Positions 38,001-48,726 of a stretch of DNA of 64,000 bases are shown here, piece after piece; position 1 is the stretch's first letter, and every line of letters begins with the position of its first letter. The DNA is from Vanilla planifolia (lineage: Eukaryota; Streptophyta; Magnoliopsida; Asparagales; Orchidaceae), in assembly GCA_023846275.1 (NCBI GenBank), contig CM043865.1, positions 35,106,412-35,170,411 of the forward strand. Reading direction: 5' to 3'. The position numbers and the translations under genes are program-made. The notes below the pieces were generated by a model. It made no database searches. It was given only the letters and a program-made list of their open reading frames with translations, and had not been told where the DNA came from.

Positions 38001-38474
38001 TAATCTACAAACGCCTTTAATTAACCCTTCAGGACAAACTGCCTCATCAGCAACAGCTGTTTCGAGTTGTAGATAACCAACATCTTTGGCTTGAGAAACC
38101 GAGGTCACCTCAGCACCAACTTCAGCCAAAGACGGAACTTCTTCAAGGTTCTGATGATTAAGCTCAACAACCGAAGGAGCGCCCTCCGTCTCCTGAGTCA
38201 AGCTAAGATCACCATCAACTTCATCCGGAACTACTCTGCTCTCCACCTTACTCAAAGAAACGTCCTTCAAACGATACACATCAAAATGCTGTAGCGCGTG
38301 GAAGTTGCCAGCATCTGCAACCGTATCCTGAAAGATCTCACTCACTTCCATATCGATCATTCGGCAACCAGTGAATTGGGAATCGGCGGAATCTACAGGC
38401 GCCATCTCCATCTGCAGCATACAATCTTCAACCTCCGGCATCGTCTCGCAAACGATGCCATTTCGGTTCTCCAT
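35004..38474 (-). CDS. TOC132: TOC120/TOC132-type chloroplast preprotein import receptor GTPase
   Basis: This is a single uninterrupted coding exon of 1156 residues. It is an outer-envelope receptor of the TOC translocon, of the class that prefers non-photosynthetic preproteins. Residues 1 to about 440 form a long acidic A-domain rich in Glu, Asp and Ser. The TOC GTPase domain follows, with the P-loop GKSGVGKS at 534-541, DTPG at 581-584 and then IVVLTHAAS. A charged linker comes next (acidic DEDNIFEDLDEASDVDD; basic KAQKKAYYEELDYREKLFFK). The C-terminal membrane-anchor M-domain starts near residue 900 and contains HRYRFLDSSNRWLVRPVL. The length sits between Arabidopsis TOC120 and TOC132, so which of the two it matches best is open; TOC159 is less likely because of the linker. 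An AG at 38482-38481, seven bases before the ATG, suggests a 5' UTR intron, perhaps from a donor near 38755. The frame is intact and the gene is surely real. Confidence 0.96.
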   Translation of the reverse strand: MENRNGIVCETMPEVEDCMLQMEMAPVDSADSQFTGCRMIDMEVSEIFQDTVADAGNFHALQHFDVYRLKDVSLSKVESRVVPDEVDGDLSLTQETEGAPSVVELNHQNLEEVPSLAEVGAEVTSVSQAKDVGYLQLETAVADEAVCPEGLIKGVCRLVSAINMYNDHGGAEGLVMGVAEPEQYSLNGGQCNEVNIEGNEKRLTIFPHEMKGATEESLCASQAEDCEVTRESRLNGEELTFGTLGACSVTKDEGEMVSDSTNEDVGSNKSENGGLIREEASFPKEGHVDFFKCEEESNNHEAEVINDIREDNGMIEGKDSLLTKEELKHFGKANESDSFKQSDSGQPSESNFALRVGAAKETVLVEDLGELSTMDDDENIAIRKHVPTSSASCPEPSAAPSFQSRPAGLGSSVPLLEPAARSVQQPRANGSLSQQQTQTSESSLADDAEGSDEIREKLQMIRVKFLRLAHRLGQTPHNVVVAQVLYRLGLAEQLRRNTNRPGVFSFDRASVMAEQLEASGQDPLDFSCTIMVIGKSGVGKSATINSIFNDAKLHTDAFELTTTTVQNVVGTVHGIKVRVIDTPGLSSSSSDQRYNEKILFSIKRFIGKTTPDIVLYFDRLDMQSRDYGDVPLLRSITNVFGSSIWFNAIVVLTHAASAPPDGPNGTPLSYEMFVTQRSHVVQQAIRQAAGDVRLMNPVSLVENHSACRMNRAGQRVLPNGQVWKPQLLLLSFASKILQEANILLKLDDSPPGKQVGSRTRVPPLPFFLSSLLQSRSQVKLPDEQMGDEDNIFEDLDEASDVDDGSDYDELPPFKTLTRAQLAKLSKAQKKAYYEELDYREKLFFKKQLKEEKKRLKLLKEMAKSVNNAPNDHGSENAEGESVGPASVPVPMPDLVLPNSFDSDYPSHRYRFLDSSNRWLVRPVLETQGWDHDVGYEGLNVERLFAVKDHIPLSISGQLTKDKKDCTLQMEVASSIKHTDNTATSLGLDLQSIGKDMAYTLRSETKFKSFRCNNTAAGLSVSILGDTVSAGLKIEDKLVVNKMLKVLIGGGAMTGRGDAAYGGRLEATLRDKDYPIGQNLSTIALSIVDWHGDLALGCNIQTQHPLGRRTNVVCHGNLSNKGSGQVGIRLNTSDQLQIAFLALLPIFKGVIRMLPAM

Positions 38475-38900
38475 CTCACCCTACATAATTAGCCCCCAAT
38501 CAAGACCATCCCATATCGCCAACAGACAACTGTACGGGGTACAAATCAATAACAAAGTTTATCACGCAAATGCGCGGCAGGTAGATCAAAACAAACAAAA
38601 GATTCAGCAGTATAAAAATTCATCTCCAACATAAATAAATAAAAATATACAAGCACAAAATCAAAATGTCTTTTCTAGGGCTTAAGCTCTACAAGGCCGC
38701 AGAGCCATTAGATCGAGGTTGACACCACAAGGAACGACAGCAGAAAGAAATTGACCTGAGGAAGAGAAGAATACCACACACAGATTACCCTTCTTCCTAT
38801 TTTCGTTTCGAATTCCACCAGCTCCGTAAGAAAGACGGATGCGTCGTTTCTGCGCCCTCCCTCTCGCTGTCACTCGACGAGGAAGAAGAAAAGAAAAACG
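38475..38900 (-). promoter_or_regulatory. 5' UTR and promoter-proximal region of the TOC gene
   Basis: Read on the minus strand, a possible leader exon ends at CTCAG before GTCAAT near 38756. A 3' splice site (TTATGTAG) then precedes the ATG. The donor is weak, so the leader intron is only a suggestion. A short open frame at 38682-38873 in this leader has no recognisable domain. Confidence 0.4.
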
Positions 38901-39908
38901 AGGCTATTAACCGCGAGGCAGCGATCAACGGACAAAATGCTATATTGCTAATACTGGACGGTGGATGTGAAGGCATGAAGCTTCCTGAGATCCTCCCGCA
39001 TTAAAAGGACAACCGAAGTGGGGCTTCGTTAAAAAATGATTAATCAAATCAAAGCATGTTTTGGAGTTGGGATTTGGATAATTTGATTTTTTTATTTAAT
39101 AAACTCATAAATCTGATTTAGAAAATCTAAGATACGCTTAAAGGTGAATTCTAACAGAGAGTGTATTCTGGTTGCATTCGAACAAGAAATTGATTCCGAT
39201 AAAAAAATTAATTATTATCTAATTAATTAAGAATCGAAATACGTAATTATATGTTAAATTAAATCAAACATTATTAGAAAAACAGGTATTTTCCAAATTA
39301 TATCGCTAGCATTAATGGGATGACCAAAGTTGGAAATGCAAATATTTTAGACTAGAAATTTTCTTTTAATTGAGATTTTAAAATAAAATTTATATTAGAA
39401 TTTTAACAAACTTCATTAATCCTTTTAAATATTTTCTTTTATTAAACTATTCTAATCGTATAAAAAAATATTTTTCTTCACATCCATGATACATTTGTTA
39501 TTTGACCGCAACCGCAACCGCAACCCGTTTGAAACCGGTTCAAATGGCTAGTGAAGGGCTACCGGTTCTTTTTTTGTTTTTTTTCATTCAAGAAAATCAT
39601 ATACAACCTTTTAATCTTCAACAGTGACCATTACGACAACATCTAGTTGAAGTTATCCCTTCGAATGAACAACAAATCTGGAAGAGACTAAGGAAGAATT
39701 GAAGGAAAACCTGGAGAGTTCAAAGTCTCACAAGAAGTAATGTAGCAGAAGAGATTATTTGGAATAAAGCTATCTTGCCGAGACGAAAGCTTAAGAGAGT
39801 TTCATCAAACAAAATTTTCTTGTGAACCACAAGAGCAGAAGCTCCCCTAAACGGCGAAGAATGAGAAACAAATTTTGCATAACATCAACAACGTCGAGGA
39901 TCGTCTCC
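38901..39908. other. Intergenic region between the TOC gene and ATP synthase g
   Basis: This is the TOC promoter side plus the 3' UTR of the ATP synthase g gene (from 39908 downwards). It is AT-rich and contains a small CGCAAC hexamer repeated three times at about 39509-39526. No gene is seen. Confidence 0.5.
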
Positions 39909-42900
39909 TCAGACGTAGTAACCAGTGAAGGTGAACCCTCTTCCTGCAATCTCCCCTACACAGAACCATGCATATAACTCGAGCCCAAAAAGAGCAGCAA
40001 TGCCCACATCTTCCACCTTCAGCTCATGCCTGTTCCTCCAGATGTGCTTCACACCTTCAAGCTCTTTCCAAAATGATTCATACCGTCCTGGAATACTGAA
40101 AAAAAAAATGTAGGCAAAATTCAGTAGATTTAAACAATTTCGTGTGAAGTAGGAAAAATTAAATTCCTAATGCAATAAGAACTATCATTGACTAGAGATA
40201 CGCACAATGAATATAAACATTAACATATATAAACACTCGTGTGTATGTATTTTGAATGCAAGTAAAAATGGATTGAATTGGGGTTGATCTCTGACCTGAT
40301 CAATTTAATGGAGATAACCCAAGATTCAATCCATTACTGTTCATAGGAAATTGCAACGTGTGTCAATTTTTTCTTAATTATTGATAAGGATTAGCATTTG
40401 ACCCTAATGTTCACTAACCAATTCAGATGAGAATGAAATAATTTAATTGACCGTTTCAGATGAGATTAAACAACAGTATTTTATAGCATAGAATATCATT
40501 GAATGCATCGAAACCATCTGAAATTATCCTCCACATATGGATTAGTTTTTTTTTTTTTTTTTTGAAAAAGAAGGAAAATTTATAAGAAAGGCTAAACCAA
40601 GGAGGCCAAGACAAATTTAACCCTATTTTCAATCAGTTCACTCAGTTAACTCAAATCATACATGTTGCGATGAGCATCACCAGGCCATAAAAAATGGGTA
40701 TATAGATTTTAACTATAGGCAGAGTAAATATTACTTAAAAATGCCATTTTATCAGAAAAATATGGCAGACCATTTGGTAAAATAAAATAGGTACATGTTT
40801 CGGTGCTTTGAGATCTAAAGCTCTTGAAAAGATAAAAACGGCTTGAATAACTGTTTTTATAAAAAAGGAAGCCATATTGATCACTTCTTTTAAGATGAAA
40901 CAAACAACCAAATCTTTCAAAAAGAATAGAGAAGAAACTAAGAATTGGAAATCAAACAACAAAAATAATGCATTGGGAAATATTATGATTAACTAAGACA
41001 GTAAATACAAGAAAAAAAAATCCTTAATCCCTACATGATCAGTAAAGCAATTGAAGCTTCTCTACTTACCTATACATTGAAAAATGTAGGAATGCATAGA
41101 AATGGCATCAAAATACATACATCATATACACTATGTGATTATCAGATATCAACCTTTGACTCTCTGCATTTGTTTTTGGCATCAATTGTAAACATTATCC
41201 TTTAGCTAAATCAAAACTCAAAATTTATGCTCATTACTATTAAAAATTTTATTTTGTGTCATTCAACAAGTTTGTGCAATGGAGCTGGCCAAAGATTAAC
41301 AAATGCTAAATGAAAAACGTTAAATAATTGAATACTAACCTAAGATCCTAGTTTTTTAAATTAATAATTTATTTGGTGGCGTCGTATTTTAAAATAAACA
41401 AATTTCTCAGAAGATTCTTTGCTTATCATTAGGCAACCATAAATGCAGTGTATAAGAAGCATTGTATATTCTGCATTTCCATATAAAACACGGTAGCAAT
41501 ATACCAAGTTGAAGTGAAGTACATTAACTTAGCCAACAAATAAACATTTCGTCGTGCTTCACAACTTGAAGAAATTTTCTGAACTGCCACAAGCTCAAGC
41601 GAAGGATATTCGGCAAACAAGTATATGCACCAGGAAAAGAGTTAAACTCTTCGAAATGTTAGCTTTTGGTAAAGAATCATATGAATCTAAGCATAAAGCA
41701 TCATAGGAGCTAATTTCAAAATCTTTTGACACAAAAGACATGCAGAGTTTAAAACCCTATAGTGCATTAAAATGGAATGGTCAGGCAATTAAAAGTTCAT
41801 TCAGAAGAAAAGTGTATAAATGCTTGTATCTGATATAAAAGTAAATGTCAGCATGTCCCAGCAAGTCAGTTATTACCTCGACAACATAGAATAATTGTCA
41901 AGAAATTTTTAAAAAAGAAGAAAAACAGTACATTTTGAAGGCTGGTACCAAGTTAATATGGGCACAGGACATCAAGGAGCTTCAGCTGCCTTCTATTTCT
42001 AGAACAAGAAACCATTTCATAACCATAGATCATTGAAATACTAAGGCGCCAGATTGGTTCACACTTACTAAAAGATAAAATTAGTCCATTTCACACACAA
42101 ATGAAAGCCAAAGGATTTTAAGGTTAAATATCTAAATTGCACAAATATTAGTCTTTTCATTTGATGAAATTATTACAACCTTGCTTATAGTAAAACAGAT
42201 AAAAAAATAAAGCAACAGAGAAAGAAGAAATGAGTTAGGAGCCCAGCTTGAAAACAATCTTAGGGTCAAATGGATCAAGGGGTCATTGAGGATATGAGGT
42301 TGATGTGCTTGTTAGCTATCTGCCTCCTTAAAAATTAACAAATGCTTTCTAGCTTATTAGGAAATGAAAAAGGTAAGGAAACTACGAGTCAAATTAATTT
42401 CTAGACATGAATATGAATGCTACATGCACGCCACTTTTGAAACCATTTCATGGCATTTAAGATAGGAAAATTTATTAGCATAGGAGGAATATCTTTGAGA
42501 TATTCGCTTTTACCAAGAGTACAGAAAATCTTTATTTTTTTTTTCCATGCTAAGTTCTACTCCTGCATTTCTTCTTCCCCATATTGCATGTTTGCCCATA
42601 TCATATGACAACAATGAAAACAAAGGATGACAACAACTTCTAGCAACTTCAATTTAGGAGATCTAACCAAATATTTTGAAGTAGCCAACTAGAGCATAAC
42701 TTTGCCACTACTGTCATCATTTCCACTAAAAATGAAATGATAAACAAGACATTTTCTTTAATTTATTTTCTTGTAACTACATATTGGTAAATAAAAAATA
42801 TGTCAAATCATCCAGTTAATATTACAGTTTGTTTAGAAATATACAATAAAGCTTCTCCCTATTGAAATAGTGAATGTTAATTTCATAACTGATTGTATGA

Positions 42901-45015
42901 AATTACTCTCATGATGATAAAGCATGTGCTTGTCTGACCTTTTGGCCACAGATAAAAATTTATGACAAGAGCCCCATATAATCAATTAAATATTTACTAC
43001 TACATCCCCTTCTTGAAATTAAGAAATACCTATTATCACAGGCTTAATCCACATGCAATGTGGTAAGAGAAAAAAATTAAGATTTGAAAAATAGTATCAA
43101 TCAAGATCACATTAAGGGAAAAAAATTAAGTCTTAAACTTTAGTTGACAATGAGCCTAACTCGTGCATGAAAATTTAATTGCCAGGAATCATAAATATTT
43201 TGTCCACGGAAGCTTATCAATATGCTAAGTCAATAATAATTTGATTTGACTTGATTTAATAGATAGGAAAGCTGGATATATCTTGACAGTCTTAATATTA
43301 ACTAGCTCCACATTATGTGAGTTTGAAAAGAATCCCATTCTTTAAGATTTAATTTGAAATGAAGATATAATTTGATTTCTACTAATTCATTCTTACAATA
43401 TTTGTAGCATTGCTAGCCTACCCATTCCTAACTAGTTTCAATAAAAAACTAGATGAAGCTTAATGCTGAATTTTGGGAATAAACCACTAATCTACATGAA
43501 AGAGACATCCTCCCAAGAATTATACCATTCAAGGATAATTTTTAGGATTAGAAACCCCCTCTTCTTCATTCCTACAAGGGTCAACCTAAGAATAAATAAT
43601 TAGGCAATTTCAGTTATCCAATACTTATCATAATTTTCATTTTCTTTACCTTAATTGGTTTACTGATTATAAGAAAACGTCTTTATTTTTCCCTCCCTTT
43701 GATCCTGTAGGATTTCTCTCTTTATACCTACTCATGCAACAAAGGAATATGATAAGAGTTCTATTAACCGTGTCAATTATGAAAGGAGATGGCATCGTTG
43801 GCAACATGGATAAGAAGCAATGGTTTATAGGCTCATGCTTTCTAGAATATCACATGCCAATGATGAGTAGAGAAACACTTGAAAAAGGTTTTTGCATATT
43901 GAGTAGTTGCATGTAATGTCAATTGGTTATGCATATAACAAAGAGAGTTTAGAGATGCGAGCTCTACCAAGAAGTTAATGTACTTAGGAAATGTCCAAAA
44001 ACAAGTCTTCTATTGTAGTCGACTAGATGGTGAGAAGTAGCATCAACTATGGCCATGAGAAAGTAGATAGCAACGAGAGAGTGGATAGCCATGGCTTGAC
44101 AATTCTACTTCTTCTTTTTTCCTCACTTTTCTTTCTTCCCCTCTCGTTTCTCTTCCTCTCCTCTCTTTCTCTCTCCTCTTAGTTTTCTCACCCTCCATCT
44201 TTCTATATTTTTCTGTATCACATTTGTTTCTTGTTGTGGAGTTAACAAAAAGGACATTGAGTTCTTAACCTCCTCTTCTTGTTTTGCACTTTAGCAAATT
44301 CCCTCTTCGTCTCCATCATTATCTCTCCACTTTCTCCTCTATCTTGCCCACGTTTTCCTCCATCATCCAACCTCCTCTCTAGCGGCCAATTCCATTTTCT
44401 TTGTTTCTATATTTTTTGTGGTCGACTGATCTGAAATCAGTCAGCCATAATTAGACGACCTCCCAAAACCAAAATCTTAAATCCCAAAAGCATTTGAGTT
44501 GTTTTTCTAGTATTTTGGGATGGGCAACATTGGGGGTACTTGGCTTAAAGTAGCAATAGCCAAATCAAAAATAATCAAACAGAAGTGATGGCAAAGCAAG
44601 ACAACAACAATAATATGTATAACATAAAAAACAAGGCTAACTACATGGAAGACTTGATGGCTCAACTTTCATTTCAATACCAAATACTTGATGTGTTATG
44701 ACTATGCCAAAATCCTTCTTAATATAATTTATACATGGCATCCTCAGATCATGTGTGTAAACAACTTAAAAATTGATATTGAAGCAAAAACTCTATGCTG
44801 CACAGATGAAAATTTCCCACCAGAACGACTAACCTAGCAAGTCGTGTGTAAAAAAGCTGTTTCGAGAGTTCTTGACATTTCTCAACTGTTGCTGGCTGGA
44901 CGATGTGCTGCCTGTTCTGCTCCAGCAAATGCTTATAATAGGCACACCCATTTTTGGTCACATATTGCGAGACTTGCACCGCCTTGGCCTGCAGCTGTTG
45001 CAGCTTCGAGGCCAT
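39909..45015 (-). CDS. Mitochondrial ATP synthase subunit g, two coding exons
   Basis: The coding exons are 45015-44834 and 40095-39909 (TGA at 39911-39909). They are joined through an AG|T serine codon and give 122 residues, the usual length of the plant protein. Subunit g is a small membrane protein of the F1Fo ATP synthase in the inner mitochondrial membrane and supports dimer formation. Recognised text is MASKLQQLQAKAVQVSQYV at the start, VEKCQELSKQLFYTRLA before the intron, SIPGRYESFWKELEGVKHIW after it, and GRGFTFTGYYV at the end. That last part includes the hydrophobic GIAALFGLELYAWFCVGEI segment. The 4.7 kb intron runs from GTTAGT to TTTCAG. A 3' splice site at 45030-45028 and a donor (TTAGGTAAAC) at 45344 indicate a non-coding first exon at about 45344-45455. 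No odd residues are seen. Confidence 0.95.
40096..44833 (-). other. 4.7 kb intron of the ATP synthase g gene
   Basis: It is mostly unique-looking AT-rich DNA. It contains a T run of 20 or more at about 40546-40563 and a nearly pure pyrimidine tract at about 44100-44190 (polypurine on the gene's strand). A few short open frames (for example 41429-41620 and 43734-43916) show no known domain. Confidence 0.55.
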
Positions 45016-45455
45016 ATCCTCCAAAGTCTAAGGAAAAACAACCAAATAACTAAGAATAGATCAATTTAGCAAAACCCATGCACGGCTAGGTTATGGCCAG
45101 ACCAGATCATACTCGCGGTGGGATCAACCAGGAAAAACAAGAATTGGGATTAATCATAACATTAAAAATCGAGAAGAACAAACAATTGCATGAACTGTCA
45201 AATCTGGAGAATGATCGTCAAATCGTTGGCCACAAAAAAAAAAACCCTAGATTTGGAAAAATGTTAACAAACATAACACAAACAACTAAGATAGGTAGAG
45301 CAAACACAAATGGACGACGTATGAGCAAAACTGCGGAGTTTACCTAATCCCGATGGCCAGTAGAGAAGATGGGGAATGAGAAAATACAATGCAGCAGGCA
45401 ACGAGAAGACCCCTTCGAAACTGATTTCTACGTCACATCTCTGCATCCCAGGTTG

Positions 45456-46571
45456 TTTTCGTAATTTTCTTAGGAAATGGGATCCTGTTATTTGGAAATT
45501 ATTTTTAAAAAAATTGAAATTAACATTTTGAAAAAAAAAGATTTAAAGTGAAAAAATTTTTATAATTTATTTTTTTAGTTTTCTTAAAATGAATATTTTT
45601 TTTTTTTTTCTTATTAATGGATCTATTTTTATCATATTATTTTAATAATTAAAATTTGTATCTTTTTTCAAAAATATTAAAATTTATCACAAATTAAACT
45701 TAAATTTCACTCTCATTCTCTTTAAATTTTAGAAAAAATAAAATAAAATAAAATAAAATGTATACCATTTTTTAAAATAATTTAAATTTAGACTTATTTG
45801 AAAAGGGAAATTATTTTTAACATAAAAAGAGAAACATTTTTACTTTGTCACTCATTCTATGAGTGAAAAACATACAAATTGTTAGTAATACATTTTAAAT
45901 ATTACATTTAAATACTAATTATAACATAATAATCATCTTATATCTAACAATTAATTACCATTCACTCAATGGATGACATTGCTATATTCCTTTCTATCTC
46001 AATGTTCTATGGGTCAACAAGTACAAAATATTAGTGTTGTAAAACATACCAAGAGCAATGAAAAGTAATTAACATGTTTGCCATACTTTTTTAAAACTAT
46101 TATGAATAACATATGATTATTAATAAATGGTAAAATTTTGATAATATTTTTAATATATATATATATATCTGTGTGTGTGTGTATCTAATATATTAGTATT
46201 ATATATAGAACACTAGGATCATAATATTTAACATTTATTTATAACTATTAAAACATATTTTTAAATTTTTTAGATGATTCTTTGAATACAATTATAATTA
46301 GATTGTATTATAATAATCATCTATACTTGTTATAACAATTGTAACTAGTATTTATATTGAAATAATTTTCGAATATATATTGTTATCCTTCTTTAGTTAA
46401 TTATAAATAAATTGTTTTAACAAAGTCTGCTTCAAATAAATATCTTGGTAAAAAAAAAAGATAGCTCATTCAATTCCGGTGTTCTCAACGACAAGCAACC
46501 CGTCGGTTACCCCTCTTCCGCCGCCCTTATCGAGTTCCACCACTTCCATCTTCTGAGTGGTGGACGAGTTG
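45456..46571. other. AT-rich divergent promoter region
   Basis: The region sits between the divergently transcribed ATP synthase g (-) and thaumatin-like (+) genes. It has an AAAAT pentamer array at about 45735-45759 and an (AT)n-(GT)n microsatellite at about 46153-46183. The last 120 bases turn GC-richer as the 5' UTR of the thaumatin-like gene. No specific promoter element can be fixed. Confidence 0.5.
46153..46183 (+). repeat. (AT)n(GT)n microsatellite
   Basis: An alternating AT run (46153-46168) is followed by a GT run (46171-46183) upstream of the thaumatin-like gene. Confidence 0.9.
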
Positions 46572-47829
46572 ATGCGATCGATGGCCACACTGCCCTCTCT
46601 TCCACTTCTCCGCCTCGTCGTCCTTCTTCTCTTGCGCTCGCCAGGTGAGTTGCCTATCTCATTACCCTTTCCTAAGCTGCGAACTTGTCGCTGATTTGGG
46701 TTCAATTCCAAGAATGGCACCATAGGCGTGAAAGGCACGATCTTTAGCATCGCCAACGACTGCGGCTACACGGTGTGGCCGGGCATCCTCTCGGGTGCAG
46801 GGACGGCGGAGCTCGAGACCACTGGATTCTCCCTCGAATCCGGTGAGACGCGGTCTCTGCAGATCCCGTCCTCATGGTCCGGCCGCCTCTGGGGCCGCAC
46901 CCACTGCTCCACCGACCAGAACGCCGGCCGCTTCTCCTGCGTAACAGGGGATTGCGGATCGGGGAAGACAGAATGCGCCGGCAGAGGAGCTGCTCCTCCG
47001 GCAACGCTCGCGGAGTTCACCCTCGACGGCAACGGCGGAATGGATTTCTTCGACGTCAGCCTCGTTGACGGATACAACCTCCCCATGATCATCGCTCCGA
47101 CGGAGGCCGCGGGAGGCACCTGCACCACCACCGGATGCGTCGCTAACCTAAACGGCGTCTGCCCCTCCGATCTCAGCGTCATTCTTTCGGACGTCGGCAA
47201 GCAGATCGTGGCGTGCCGCAGCGCGTGTGAGACCTTCGGCACGCCGGAGTTCTGCTGTAGCGGCGCATATGGAAACCCCAATACCTGCAAGCCTTCCTCC
47301 TATTCCCGATTCTTTAAGAAGGCTTGTCCTAGAGCTTACAGCTACGCCTTCGACGATGCCACGTCCACCTTCACATGTCCTACCGGCATCGATTACGTCA
47401 TCACCTTCTGCCCAAATACTCGCAGGTATCCCCACCTCCATCGTTCTATCCCTCTTACCTCCTTTCCTCTTCCAAAACTTTAACATTTATGAACCGGCTG
47501 AAACCTAGAATCCATGGCAGGGAGGAATTCATGATTTAATTTCTAATCGAGGAAATGTGCGAACTTTTGAAAAAAAAATCACTTAAAAAACCTTTTTTTG
47601 TTTCTCTCGCAAAATCGATTGGTTTCTGCACGTCGCGTGTTTTTGCAGCAAGGCGGCGGCGGAGAGCAATCCGGAGGCTGTGGGATGGCCTCTCATCAAC
47701 AATACGATGATGTTCATGAATCCAGTAATCAGCGACGCAGCCGAGCCTACAAGGCTATCGGCGGCGGCGGCTGCGGCTGCGGCAGTTAGTTCCGGGCTGT
47801 GGACGTTGCAGCGGCGGTGGTTCTTTTAG
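46572..47829 (+). CDS. Thaumatin-like protein (PR-5 family) with a C-terminal tail
   Basis: Exons are 46572-46644, 46726-47425 and 47649-47829 (TAG at 47827), all in phase, giving 317 residues. Residues 1 to about 25 are a signal peptide (Leu/Val-rich after MRSMATLP). The thaumatin domain runs from about 26 to 257 and starts GTIFSIANDCGYTVWPG. It has all sixteen cysteines of the large thaumatin class, the family block GRLWGRTHCS, FFDVSLVDGYNLP, and EFCCSGAYGNPNTCKPS. PR-5-like proteins are secreted or cell-wall proteins, some with antifungal or glucan-binding activity; the cleft residues of the family appear present, but activity is not shown. The last 60 residues, mostly exon 3, form a tail with eight alanines in a row and the end SSGLWTLQRRWFF. 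The first ATG is used; a second in-frame ATG lies three codons on. The gene is GC-rich, unlike its surroundings. Confidence 0.93.
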
Positions 47830-48726
47830 GACTTGCGTCCGTACAAGCGTTTGCTTGTGCGTCTGGAGACTTTCATCCGCGGTAGGGTTTGCAGTCCGTG
47901 GCGCACTTTTTGATATGTTACGCCCACATCGTTTTTTGTTTACTTTTCAAGAATTATTTTGTTATTTTTTTATTTCGATCGCGCTTGCGTTTTTTATCAT
48001 TTTAAAGTAATTTTATGTTAATTAATTGTTAATTATAAATTCCAAAGCTAAAAAATATGTTTTGAAAGAGTAAAACTATTAAACATTCTAACATTTTCTA
48101 TTGATTAAACTATTATATAAAATGCAATTTTTAAACATCTACGATGCAAATACAATGCTTCTATGATAAAGATGAAAAAAGTCTACAATTTCTCAATTAA
48201 TTTTTCCTAAAATAAACTTTATTTTTAAAACTAATCAATTAATGTCATATATAAGAATAAACCTCCAACTTGTTTGCCGAATCAGTTAAGATAAACCTTA
48301 AACCACTCTTTAAAATTTTCCTATTTCATTAAGTTACACAAGACTTGAGTTTTCCAGCCTTCGACTCTGTGTTGATTTCTTTCACTAATTGAAATTCAAT
48401 TCCTTCAGAAGTTATCGAAGCTTCAGCTCCTGTTCTTGAAACTTTCCATCTTCGATTCAATTAATATTTAAATTTAATTTAAAGCAAAAAAATAAGAGAA
48501 CATTACAAATAATTTAATGTTTCTATTTTCCTTTTCATTGCCTCCTCCCTCCTTCTCCCTCACATTTTTAAAATATAATCATCCAACAAATATAATTTAA
48601 TTCTACAAATAACAAAAGAGAATTTCTAAATACAAATATGAATTCCATAAACTTCCAACTACATAAAACGAGTCCTAAGATAACATAATGAACACAAAGA
48701 GAGGACATGGAAATGTACCTAAACAC
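47830..48726. other. Convergent region between the thaumatin-like and PRORP genes
   Basis: The 3' flanks of a plus-strand and a minus-strand gene meet here. The first 100 bases are GC-richer and likely 3' UTR. The rest is AT-rich with a pyrimidine patch near 48540-48565. No gene is seen. Confidence 0.55.

Noticed and set aside
46466-47290. Open frames on the minus strand across the thaumatin-like gene (46466-46756, 46766-47290 and others)
   Set aside because: They are shadows of a GC-rich gene in the antisense frames, with Arg/Pro/Ser-rich text and no domains. The plus-strand thaumatin frame explains the openness.
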